Below, one piece after another: positions 11,501-21,127 of a stretch of DNA of 64,000 bases. The notes beneath the pieces were generated by a model. That model searched no databases. It was not told where the DNA came from and saw nothing but the letters and a program-made list of their open reading frames with translations. Numbering within the stretch: position 1 is the stretch's first letter; every line of letters begins with the position of its first letter. The DNA is taken from assembly GCF_000090795.2 (NCBI RefSeq), contig NW_003546568.1, forward strand, positions 38,931 to 102,930, read 5' to 3'. Source of the DNA: Amphimedon queenslandica. Taxonomy: Eukaryota > Porifera > Demospongiae > Haplosclerida > Niphatidae. Both the position numbers and the translations under genes were made by a program.

Positions 11501-14500
11501 ACATCACATGTAGCTATAATGTAATCAAATAAATTTAACTAAGAACATTTAAATTTTGTACATGTACACATCTTCTCCCTCCCTCTTCCTCCCTCCCTCC
11601 CTCTCACCTCCAGTGGGTTCCAGTATATCAGTTCATGTCTCACGTAAGGAGTGAATATTTTAGTTAAACAAAGACTGACGTAAGCCTCAGAGTAACTGCT
11701 GGACTGGGTGAACTTCCACTGCTCAAATCGAGTCTTGATTATATTCAAATCACAAAAATCATCAACGACATCAGAGAATACGTCATTAATATCAGGACCT
11801 AGTGATTCTGAGAGAGGCAAAGAGAGAGGAGAGAAAGAAAAATATAAATAAAATGACACATTTATTTTATTGACAAAAGTTACTTGTACATGTACATGTA
11901 AATAAATAACATGTACTAGTTCCACATTTAGCTAATTTTAAAATTATATATGTACATGTGTATATTAAATAAAATAAGAAATTGTGTATGATTAAGAGTT
12001 TAATTTTGATTGATTCACAAAACCAGCAGCAGATGTACATGTACATGTACACAACATACAAAATAACGCTAATGTACCTAATTCTTTATTAAAACGTATT
12101 TTATCAGTTTCCAGTAGTTCATCATCCGAAGACATTCCTTCATAATGATCAGTAGCAACTTCCTGTCTCTCTCTCTTCTCTCTCCTCCTCCTCCTCCTCC
12201 CCTCTCTCTCCACAATGCGTCCCTGACGCCCTTCGTCATTAGCCACACCCACTCTACACTCCTCAGACTCATCGGTGACATCTTGCCGTCTTCTGGTAAT
12301 TAGGAGGCGTGACCTTTTAGAATGAATAGATTGAACTTTGACCTCTATAGATTTTATTAATGGAGCCTAAAATAAATGAAATATACATGTAACATGTACA
12401 CATTGTACACATTGTGTATGCATCAGAAAATGTAATAAAAACGGAGAATTCTCACCTTTTCATTTTTGGCAAAAATTGGCCCGTGACCCTGTACTACAGT
12501 ACAGGGGACTTTGGTCCAATTTTTTAGCAACTTTAAAAATTGATAAAAAATCCAATTTTGATCGGAATCAGTTCAAACTTTCTACGCAACATAAGTACAT
12601 GTATATACATCAGAAAATGTAATAAAAATGGAGAATTCTCACCTTTTCATTTTTGGCGAAATTTGGCCTGTGACCCTGTACTATAATAGTACAAAGACTT
12701 TGGCCCGATTTTTGAGCAGCTTTAAAAATTCATAAAAAATCCAATTTTGATCGGAATCAGCTCAAACTTTCTACGCAACATAAGTACATGGATATGTATC
12801 AGAAAATGTAACAAAACATGTATAATATGTACATGTTCTATGTACATTATGCACACTGTATGGTCATGAGAAGCACCTGTTGAAATGTACATTGAATATT
12901 GTGCTGTACCTTTATAGCAAGACATGAGAGTAGGTCTCTGAGATATCCTTTCATTTGTTGATAGAATAAATAATGTTCTTCAATCCTCGTAATACTAGTA
13001 TCAGCTCCTTCAATGAAATCATTGGCATCCTTAACATCAGCCATAACCTGATCCAACTGCCTCCGGTGATTAGCAACACTGTCCTATTTATAGTAACAAT
13101 ATAAATGACATCATTCTATTTATAAACATGTGCATGTACACACATGATAGGTGTGTACATAGTATTTTTTTTAAAGATGACAAATTTTGCAAATTTTGCA
13201 AATTTTTAAGTTTTGCGAAATTAAATTCCTTGAAAATCAATTTAATATGGTACAAGATGGCAGAATAGTGGCAATTTGCAAAAATTAACTTAGTGAACCT
13301 CTGGATGCAGGTCATTTGTAAAAATTATTATCCTTGAAAAAACCGCTATATGGTAGTACATTCTATTTATAGTAACATCAATGCCATCTTACTACATGTA
13401 GTTATAGCTGACATCATTCTATTCATAGTAACAATAAAAATGTATTCTATTTATAGCACTAAACCACACCCACCTTTAATTCTTGTAGCCGATTAGATAA
13501 TCTCGATTTCAAACTATCAAAAGTGACCGGAACAAATTTAACCGATACAGGAGGAGGGGGCGGGGCCCTTGTTTGCTGTTGGTATTGTTGCTGCTGATAG
13601 TCAATGCCGTAAATGAAAGATTGTGTGAGAGGGTCCAACGAATTAATGGTGACTGGTTCATCGGCCGGGAGTGGGTTACTGGCTTTGATTCCTTTATTGA
13701 TCTGCTCCTCCTCCCATCGCTGGGTCTCCTCATCCTCTGATTCACTGTCAATGTTCTCCAATGCACTCAATACCTGCAGTGTAATGTATGCATGTACATG
13801 AATAATGAATAATCAAATATGATTGAGCTACATGTAATAATTATAATTATGTGCAACAACAAGTATAGTAAATCTCTCAGATACATGTACATGTACATGT
13901 AAGTACATGTGTAATACCACATGCATACATGTATAATACTTTTGAATTTGTACAGTACATGTACATGTACATGTACAGAATGTAAAATAGTAACAATCAG
14001 AATTAAGATGCTTTTGGCAAAAAATTCCTAACTTTTATTTGTACTTTAATATACAGTACAATATACATGTATATTTAATGACTATAACTTGAAAATTTGT
14101 TGTCGGAATCAGCTCAAACTGTCTACATAGCCTAAGGACATCAATATGTACAATGTATCAGAAAATGCAATAAAAATTTGGGGTGATTTTGGAGCCATTT
14201 TTTTGAAAAAAACCATGGGCTTTGTTCCCTTTTCAATGGGCTATAGTACAGGGATTTTTTCAGATTTCGGCCAATTTTTTAAAATGGCTATTTATGAATT
14301 CATTCATTTATTACTTGTAATTGTCTGGCTGGTTCTTTCTTTTTCCCGAATGTCATGTGACGTGATGTCAGGCCACTTCCTCCCTCCTCTTCCTCCTCCT
14401 CTTCATCACTTTTATCATTCTCATCTTCTCTGATGAGCCGAGACTTACCAGATGCTGCTTTAGGAGCTCTGTGTAATCAATAATAACAATAATAATAATA

Positions 14501-14508
14501 ATAATAAT

Positions 14509-14542
<34 letters not shown>

Positions 14543-17500
14543 GCATCTATTGTACATGTACAACAACAAAGAATACTCCCCCAGTTCATGAGAATAAAGC
14601 CAGTTATACTAGTTCCACTCCCACTCATTGTAACGAGCCTACATATACACCACATGCTGTTTCATGCACAATGTACATGTATGTACTGTCAGTCCCTAAC
14701 TGGTTTTTTGTGGTAATTATGTTAATAAATTTTTATAATGTTTGATTGTTTATTAATGTTAACTAAAATAGGAAGCAGCCTCAAGCAAGGCTTGTTGCAG
14801 CCCTTATAAAAATCATCTTCACTGTTCGACAAAACTACCATATACGTTCAAATTTTTGAGGGTTCAAAATTTCATGTTTTCAATAAAATTTGCTCAAAAG
14901 TTAATATTCGTGTGAGCTAATTTTCGTGTTCTGGCCATAGTCTACATACAATAGAATGGCATTAGAGGTGGTTTAAATTTCGTGGATTTAAGGTGAGCAC
15001 GAAAATAACGAAATTTAATATACCTCAAAAACTAAGACGCGTACAGTAGTAAAGTGAAATTAATTTAAAAGTCTCTTTTTTACAGTGTCAAAGGGGATCC
15101 TGTTATTGTAATGGCATGATTGTGGTACACTCTAAAGTACACAGCAAACCCTGGACCTGTATGTAAATCACTTAACTTCTACACAACAAGACGGTAATTA
15201 CAGTCTCATGCTCAATGTATGTACTGTCAGTCCCTAAAGTGATTTTAGTTAAAATTTGTGGCACTGACACGTAACTATGTTAATACATTTCTTTATTATA
15301 ATGTTTGTTAATTAAAATATGAAGCAGGGCTTGTGCCCTTTCAAAAATTTAGTTCCATACAAAAGGTATAATGATGGGATTAGTTACACATCACATACAA
15401 TGATGTTGAGTCTCCTTTTATACTGCTGGTTTGTGAAAAGGCACTAGTGGGTCGTATAGTGTGACAATACTTCAAAGGGCATTCACTGGTACAGAAACAC
15501 TGCAGGGTGGGGGCAGCCTGATTCTATTGAATTCAAATTGTCTCAGCTTCTACACAGTCAATAATAATACAGTCAGTCCTGTCTATTCCAGACACCTTGG
15601 GACCCAATAATACCCTAGCTCCTGATTATGAACCTGTCCTTATTCATTAATTCACATTTCAGAGTGTCCACAATAGACTGGTTTGGCATTTTGATGCACT
15701 ATTGTAAATACATGTAATTACATTGTAGTACTAAAATTGAATCCTATTTGGTACATGTGCATGTACATGAGTGTAGACATTATCAAAATTATCACCATGC
15801 ATCATTAAATTAGATATTATACTGTACATACAATTAATATACATGTACATGTACTATGAAATGTCACTACTGTACAAGATGATTTATTGGTGAGAGTAAT
15901 ATTTGGTGATTTTGCCTGTGGAAAGTTAATTGGCGGATTTTATATCAGGGATTTCTTCATAGAACCACCAATCAACAATATTAATTCCTTGCCAATAAAG
16001 CATCTTGTATGGTAGTGATGGGCGATTCCGAGTCCGGAGTATTCAATCCTTCGATTCCAAATGGAATCGTACTCGTATCAAAGGAGAAGTGGGAATCGTT
16101 TGAAACGATTCCGAATTAAGCCACACCCAACCACACCTTTTAATATTAATAATAGTTAAGTAATCAGTACTTAATACCTCAATTATTCATTATTATTGCA
16201 TTTTTATTGCTGTAATTGATACCACGTGGCTTTGTGCATTTGTAGATGTAATACTCGGAATCGGTATTCGATTCCATCGATTCCAGTCTCAAAAGTATTT
16301 AGAATCGGAATCAAAAGCAAATTTCTGGATTCGCCCATCTCTATTGTACAGTATTTCAAATATTAAATTGAATGATATTACAGTATTGCATTGTACAAAT
16401 ACACTGTACTCTGTGTATTTATGCCCATCCGTAATTTTTCGGTAATGTTTGTGACACATAATAATAGATTAATGAGTGTCTATAAGATATGAAGTGGCAT
16501 GAAAGGGCTTGTACAGCAAGCCCCTCCAAAAATTTTTTCACAGAAAAATTTAGGAAGCTGGAAGCATGATTAAAGTAAAATTTGCAAGTGTCCTTTTATA
16601 CTGCTGGTTTGTGAAAAGGCACTAGTGGGTCACACAGTGTGACAATACTTCAAAGAACATCCTGTTATTGTAGACATTTTTCTGGTACATCTAAATAAAC
16701 ACTTCATGGGAAACCAAACTTTTCCCCATGCAATCTCATGCTATTGAATTTAAATTGCGGTTAAATGACACATGGAAATGGTATCAGTCAGTTCTATCTA
16801 TTCCGGACACCTTAGGACCCAATAATACCCTAGCTCCTGATTATGAACCTGTCCTTATTTCAGAGGTTCACTAATAGAGTATCCACAATAGCAGGTTTCA
16901 CATGTACATGTACAATTACACTCCAATTACAACTAAAATGGATATCAAAGCTAACAATTAATCAGTGATGTACATTGCACAACCGTGTACATGTACATGT
17001 ATATGTACATGTACATGTATATGTACATGTACATGTATGTATGTGTACATGTATGTACATGTACGTGCTATTGTAAATAATCAGTATTAAAATTGAATCC
17101 TATTTGGTACATGTGTACATGTAGATGAGTGCAGACCTCATCAAATTACAGTATAACAGTTATTTTTGCGATAGAGTATTTTCACAAATCTTGCATTTAG
17201 ATTTTGCAGAATTAATTTTTGCAAATAGCTTGCAGGCTGCACCACATGGCAATGGAAATGCAGAATTTCCGAATGGAAAAGTTTCACGACTGAACATAAA
17301 ACAGCGAAATTTGCAAGAATATTTCACTGCGAAAATAAACTGGTATACACTATCATCACCATTTAAATTTATACTGTACATGCACAACTACTATTTATAC
17401 ACCCATCCATAATTTTTTCCATAAAATTTGTGACACATAATAATACATTAATTAATGTCTATAAAATATGAATCAGCATAATAGGGCTTGTACAGCAAGC

Positions 17501-19622
17501 CCATTCAAAAATTTTTTCCAAAAGTGATATTATTAAGGAACTCAGTTAAAGTAAAATTTCTGAGTGTCCTTTTATACTGGTAATTTGTGAAAAGGCACTA
17601 GTGGGTCGCACAGTGTTACAATACTTCAAAGAACATCCTGTTATTGTAGAGACATTTTTCTGATACACCTAAACAAACACTTCATGAGGAACTCATGCTA
17701 TTGAATTCAAATTGTGATTAAATGACACATGGAAACGGTATCAGTCAGTCCTACCTATTCCAGACACCTTGGGACCCGATAATACCCTAGCTCCTGATTA
17801 TGAACCTGTCCTTATTTCAGAGGTTCATTAATACACATTACTATTGTATTGGGACTGATACTACCTGTCCTCATTATAGAGGTGTCCTTATTTTAGAGTG
17901 TCCACAATAGCAGGTTATACTGAACATGTACATGTACAAAACATACTCAAACTAAAATGTGTATCAGTTTCATGTAAATCGGTGGTGTATGCATGTACAG
18001 TGTAAAATTGAAAATGGGCATTACACATGTAGTACAAGACAGGTAACACAACAAACTGTACTTTTATATGCTACATTAATTTTAAATTTGGTCTACATGT
18101 ACAATGTACGTGTACATGTACCGTATTTCCTCGAATAAGGGCCTAGGCATTTATTACTTAACAGAGGCAATAATCACGAAAAAATAAACTAAATAAATAA
18201 GTGCCAAAACCCCGGCTCCAACCCTTGACTCTACGATATGTTCCTAAGACTGAAGATGAACAATTAGGCTATTTGGACCACTCCAACCACAAGGACACAT
18301 AACACTGGATGAAATATGAATATCTATAGTGGTAATATATTAGTGATAGGCCTTTATTTGAGTAGGCTGGGCCCCTATTAGAGGAAATACAGTACATGTA
18401 CATGTATATATGTACATGTTTAACTTAAAATATTGCTATTATAGTCATACAGTATTTCAGAATAATTAATACATTGTATGTGTAATTAATTAATTACTTT
18501 TTATCATCTTTGTCTAGTGACATATACTCCAGACCCCTCCCTCCTCCTCCTCCTCCTCTTTCTCTCACCAGCTGTCTCTTCTTCCTTATGGCGTGGATCA
18601 TTGTAGCATCAGGTACTATACCAGCATGGAGTCTATCAAGGACTGATCCTTCTCCATTACCCTCTCCTCCTCCCTCCTCCTCCTCCTTATCATCTTCATC
18701 ATCATCATCTCTCAGTGCTTCCTATTAATGAAGATAACTCTGCTTTCAACCATAATTTTGTTCAGCCATCCACTAAATTTTGTACATGAACGTACATGTA
18801 AAAATTAATGTTTTTTTAGAATATATGTGACCATAATTGACAAAAGGTACCTTATGGCGGATTTTAAAATTCATCATTATAATGAAAAATATCAACCTGT
18901 GACTGCTCTGTTGGACATCTATTGTGTTTAAAAGTTATATAGTAACTTTTTGCAACCTGTGGAGTAATTTTATGATAAATGGAGCTCAGGAAGTTGGATT
19001 TTCTTGGCTATAAAGGCAAATTTCACTACCCGCCATAAGGTACCTTTTGTCAATTATGGTCACATATGTGTACACATAGCTTATAGATGCTTTACCAGTA
19101 ATTAATAGGGGGATACTCAACCATACCTCAGAAAAATTTCATGGTTACAACTTTTGTGTTTCAGGCCTAAACCCCAAGATTACAAAGTTTTAAACTATAC
19201 AGTAATTTCTAATTGAAAGATTGTGTTTCTTAATGCAATATTATTTGCAAAAATTTTTGGGGGCATGTACATGTACATGTAGTTATTAATGTCGTGTACT
19301 TTAATTAGTTTCTCTTCTTGTCGCTTCCTCTCTTCCAATTCCCTCTCTCGTCTTAGTTTCTTTGACAATGAGGACTTCTTTATTTTAAATTCTTCACCCT
19401 CCCCAACCTCATCATCAAAACTTAATAAACTGGAGGAGACTTGCGTGGGCGGATTTGCACCTCTGTTAGTTGTCAAGGCAACAGGCTCCGCCTCTTCATC
19501 ATCGTCTTTCCATTCCTTAAAATATAATAATTATAAATTCATAATAAACAGTTCAATACTTTTTTCTCTCTTATATTTCTTCCAGCATTCTTTTTATTTG
19601 CTCTTTTCTTAAACGACGCCAT
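2519..19622 (-). CDS. PAXBP1: PAXBP1/GCFC1-like pre-mRNA splicing factor (GC-rich sequence DNA-binding factor family)
   Basis: Fourteen exons, 5' to 3': 19560-19622, 19300-19515, 18498-18721, 14315-14468, 13474-13773, 12910-13083, 12078-12366, 11608-11798, 11062-11209, 4675-4870, 4368-4434, 3360-3506, 2626-2762 and, tentatively, 2519-2567. All splice phases close and give 784 aa (human PAXBP1 is a little over 900). The N-terminus has LLSFDDE, FKIKKSS and KKLRRE; then come IVPDATMIHAIRKKRQ, RWEEEQINKGI, a coiled region with YLRDLLSCL, and EGMSSDDE. The GCFC domain (about 480-784) has FEQWK, AYVSLCLTKIF, YWNPLE, CLLTYGY, VWDPLS and AFDGLVSRYILL. Family members act in spliceosome assembly and disassembly, and vertebrate PAXBP1 bridges PAX3/7 to H3K4 methyltransferase. 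The last exon, 16 codons, is short for the family and is my least certain call. Intron 9 (4871-11061) holds two FReD genes on the other strand. It is divergent from the coiled-coil gene at 19691. Confidence 0.88.
2772..2902. repeat. (GA)n / GAGACA microsatellite in PAXBP1 intron 12
   Basis: About 130 bp of GAGA and GACAGA units. The Ser/Leu repeat frames on the minus strand are artefacts of this repeat. Confidence 0.95.
3601..4310. repeat. Four tandem copies of a ~180-bp repeat, PAXBP1 intron 11
   Basis: The landmark GTAGAAAGTTTGAGCTGATT recurs at 3751, 3931 and 4108, with a decayed form near 4287: a period of about 177-180 bp. Each unit carries the pieces TTTTTATTACATT, GATACATATTGATGT and a CCATGG / GGCTATAG core. 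Related units lie in at least nine other places in the window, in both orientations. The block occupies most of intron 11 (3507-4367). Confidence 0.9.
5035..5700 (+). repeat. FReD upstream block, gene-less copy 1
   Basis: Starting with AGAATCACAATTAGAGGCCC, it matches 5880-6100, 8060-8300 and 8905-9130, all shared upstream sequence of the FReD genes. After the GTCAGCCAAATATTA landmark this copy changes into a different tail, shared with 8330-8720, and no FReD exon follows. It is the first half of a tandem unit of about 3 kb (about 5.0-7.7 kb against 8.0-10.7 kb). Confidence 0.75.
6256..6263 (+). promoter_or_regulatory. TATA box of FReD gene 2
   Basis: TATAAAAG is at the same place relative to the ATG (6350) as in gene 1, within the same conserved block. 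An open frame over 6029-6325 in this block is judged not to be a gene. Confidence 0.6.
6350..7283 (+). CDS. Secreted fibrinogen-related (FReD) protein, gene 2, nested in PAXBP1 intron 9
   Basis: Exons 6350-6416, 6479-6570 and 6747-7283 give 231 aa. The signal peptide is near-identical to gene 1, but exon 1 is spliced four codons earlier (ending ATAQ). The FReD starts ALPHNCKEVY, so it lacks the first of the two Cys found in genes 1 and 3. The core is almost unchanged (GGGWTVFQRR, FWLGLDKINRLT, HNGMKFTTKD). The calcium-loop motif reads KDQDND, then NNCAKLYTGAWWY. The C-terminal third is quite different from its paralogues (LNGPYPVGPA). It is transcribed against PAXBP1 inside that gene's large intron. 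It is probably a secreted recognition lectin (inferred from family). Confidence 0.85.
7284..8055. other. Spacer between FReD unit 1 and unit 2
   Basis: The first ~400 bp is the shared FReD 3' flank (compare 10325-10700). Around 7810-7950 lies a decayed short inverted-repeat element rich in TTTTGCAA and CACGTGGCAATG, related to one near 17150-17350. I see no gene. Confidence 0.5.
8056..8720 (+). repeat. FReD upstream block, gene-less copy 2
   Basis: Second copy of the 5035-5700 block, with the same alternate tail (AAGAGTGGGTGATATCC). No FReD exon follows before the next upstream block at about 8880. Confidence 0.75.
9250..9257 (+). promoter_or_regulatory. TATA box of FReD gene 3
   Basis: TATAAAAG lies 94 bp upstream of the ATG at 9344, in the third copy of the conserved promoter block. 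Confidence 0.6.
9344..10324 (+). CDS. Secreted fibrinogen-related (FReD) protein, gene 3, nested in PAXBP1 intron 9
   Basis: Exons 9344-9425, 9475-9569 and 9782-10324 give 239 aa. The signal peptide has one extra Ile. The FReD keeps the first Cys pair (CHPRDC), GGGWTVFQRR, FWLGLSKINRLT and GAWWYNNC. The calcium loop is altered: KDYQND replaces the D-x-D-N-D pattern of genes 1 and 2, and a short insertion (GTAGPPA) follows it. The C-terminal region (SIRSPSPSSIFMMW) is unlike either paralogue. Intron 2 is longer (212 bp) and contains a CA run. Changes cluster around the pocket that binds ligand in known FReDs. Transcribed antisense within PAXBP1 intron 9, 0.7 kb from exon 9. Confidence 0.85.
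12420..12815. repeat. Two units of the ~180-bp dispersed repeat, PAXBP1 intron 6
   Basis: CAGAAAATGTAATAAAAA and CAAACTTTCTACGCAACATA recur twice, with a CTGTACTACAGTACAGG-type palindrome in the first unit. Confidence 0.85.
14080..14300. repeat. ~180-bp dispersed repeat, PAXBP1 intron 4
   Basis: One unit with CAGCTCAAACTGTCTAC, ATCAGAAAATGCAATAAAAA and GATTTTGGAGCCATTTTTT, just 3' of exon 4. Confidence 0.8.
14480..14542. repeat. (AAT)n microsatellite
   Basis: Trinucleotide run at the 3' end of PAXBP1 intron 3, adjoining exon 4. Other (AAT/ATT)n runs occur at about 10748-10767, 20328-20372, 21090-21128, 26141-26164, 37920-37965, 51350-51375 and 60012-60052. Confidence 0.9.
14830..15045. mobile_element. 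Short inverted-repeat element (MITE-like), PAXBP1 intron 3
   Basis: The ends CATATACGTTCAAATTTTTG and CCTCAAAAACTAAGACGCGT are roughly inverted, and the interior is AT-rich and self-complementary. There is no coding sequence. Confidence 0.4.
16013..16342. mobile_element. hAT-like MITE inside the intron 3 repeat
   Basis: The ends TAGTGATGGGCGATTCC and GGATTCGCCCATCTCTA are inverted repeats with few mismatches. The interior is a run of GATTCCGA-type self-complementary pieces. Flanks TTGTATGG and TTGTACAG could be a decayed 8-bp target duplication. Non-autonomous. Confidence 0.6.
16985..17063. repeat. Tandem ACATGT / TGTACATG array
   Basis: Dense run of the palindromic hexamers GTACAT and ATGTAC. 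The same motif recurs singly throughout the window, with a further array at about 41551-41590. Confidence 0.9.
18119..18394. mobile_element. MITE with TACCGTATTTCCTCGAATAAG ends, PAXBP1 intron 3
   Basis: Left end TACCGTATTTCCTCGAATAA; right end reads as its inverse, TTAGAGGAAATACAGTA. About 276 bp. Related to the element at 47425-47679. Confidence 0.7.
18823..19067. mobile_element. 245-bp MITE with perfect 38-bp terminal inverted repeats, PAXBP1 intron 2
   Basis: The first 38 bases (18823-18860, starting ATATGTGACC) are exactly the reverse complement of the last 38 (19030-19067). Perfect arms suggest a young insertion. No coding sequence. Confidence 0.9.
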
Positions 19623-19649
19623 CTTTAAAATTAATGTGCGTTTCATGTG

Positions 19650-19672
19650 CCACGCCTACAATTGGGGCGTGG
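19650..19672. promoter_or_regulatory. Bidirectional promoter with inverted CCACGCC / GGCGTGG boxes
   Basis: Only 68 bp separate the PAXBP1 start codon (19622, minus) from the coiled-coil gene start codon (19691, plus). In the middle lie CCACGCC (19650-19656) and its inverse GGCGTGG (19666-19672), matching the KLF/SP GC-box type. Shared regulation of the pair is inferred. Confidence 0.55.
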
Positions 19673-19690
19673 TTTAATAATTAATTTAAA

Positions 19691-21088
19691 ATGGCTACCA
19701 GTGGAGAGGTAAGAGAGAGAGGTGAGGCCATAGCTGCCGGTAGGAGCGAGTCAGCAGTAAAGAAACTGTTTGGTAGCTTAGAAGAGCTGCAGAACAAACT
19801 GAAAACAAGAGGAGACGATGAGTAAGTGACTCATTGTAAATTACTATGCACTCATAGTAAATTTCATCAAAAATGGCAAGTAGAGAATTGTTCATTTTTA
19901 TCACATTTCCTGATGCATATACATGTTCTTGTGTTGTGTAGAAAGTTTGAGCTAATTCCGATCAAATTTGGATTTTTCACGAATTTTTAAAGTTGCTCCG
20001 AAATCGGGTAAAACTACCTGTACTATAGTACATGGTCTCGGGCCAAATTTTGCAAAAAAAATGAAAAGTAGAGAATTGTCCATTTTGATAACATTTCCTG
20101 ATGCATATACATGGTTTTATGTTGCGTAGAAAGTTTGAGCTCATTCCAATCAAATTTGGATTTTTCACAAATTTCTAAAGTTACTTGAAGATCAGGCCAA
20201 TGAAGATTGTGTATACTATTTAGTAGTACAGGATATGAGAGAACCGTTCATTTTCTGATGCATACTTTTACATGTACATGTATAACTGAAGTTGCACATT
20301 ATCATCATTATTTATTAATATTTATTACTATTATTATTATTATTACTATTATTATTACTATTATTATTATTATCACCTATTAGATACGGTGAGAGGTTGT
20401 TGGAAGAGGCTGAAGTGGTTGCAGAGTGTCTGGCCTATCACACTAGACAATACACAACAGCACGTGGAGATATATTTGATATATCAGGTACAGTAATAAC
20501 AATAATAATACCATAGGGTGCTTTTTTTAGGGCTGTAAATTTTCGAATTTACCTAAAAATCTATTTTGCAGATTTAATTTTTGTGAATTTATGCCGTCTG
20601 TCATTTTTTACCATAATAATTTGATTTTCGTGGAAGTAATTTTTTGCGAATCTTCAAAAAATTATGAAATCCGCGAAATTTATTTGCCCTCGAAAAAAGG
20701 TGCCCTATGGTAATAATGATGATGATGACACTGCTACGTGTAAATCTAGAGGGAGTTTAGGAGACTTTTGGTCTCCCATATTTGGTCTAAGTCTCCTGAA
20801 ATCTATCATTTTTCAGCTTTTGGTCTAGCTCTCATATTTAGCCCTAGGGGTACTTAAGTCTACCATTTTTAGCTAGATTGATCTTCCAAAATATCAATAA
20901 TAATAATAATATTCAAATAATGTATTTTCTCTATTTATTCAGGTGCTTTATGGAAAGCTATTCAAAGTATTGTCCCACTCAAGAAAGAAGTTGAAGCTTT
21001 ACGAGAAATCAATAAAAACTTTAAACTGATAGAAGCTGGAATAGACCCATCGTAAGATACCAAACAAACCTTGTTGTTGTTGTTGTTG

Positions 21089-21127
<39 letters not shown>

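Larger units (their letters stand above)
15180..17990. repeat. Three degenerate tandem copies of a ~1.1-kb unit in PAXBP1 intron 3
   Basis: The block CCTTTTATACTG...GTGAAAAGGCACTAGTGGGTC begins near 15414, 16591 and 17568. The block CCAGACACCTTGGGACCCAA or its near match follows each, near 15596, 16803 and 17761. Copies are diverged and of unequal length because other elements have inserted. I see no open frame of note inside. Confidence 0.8.
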
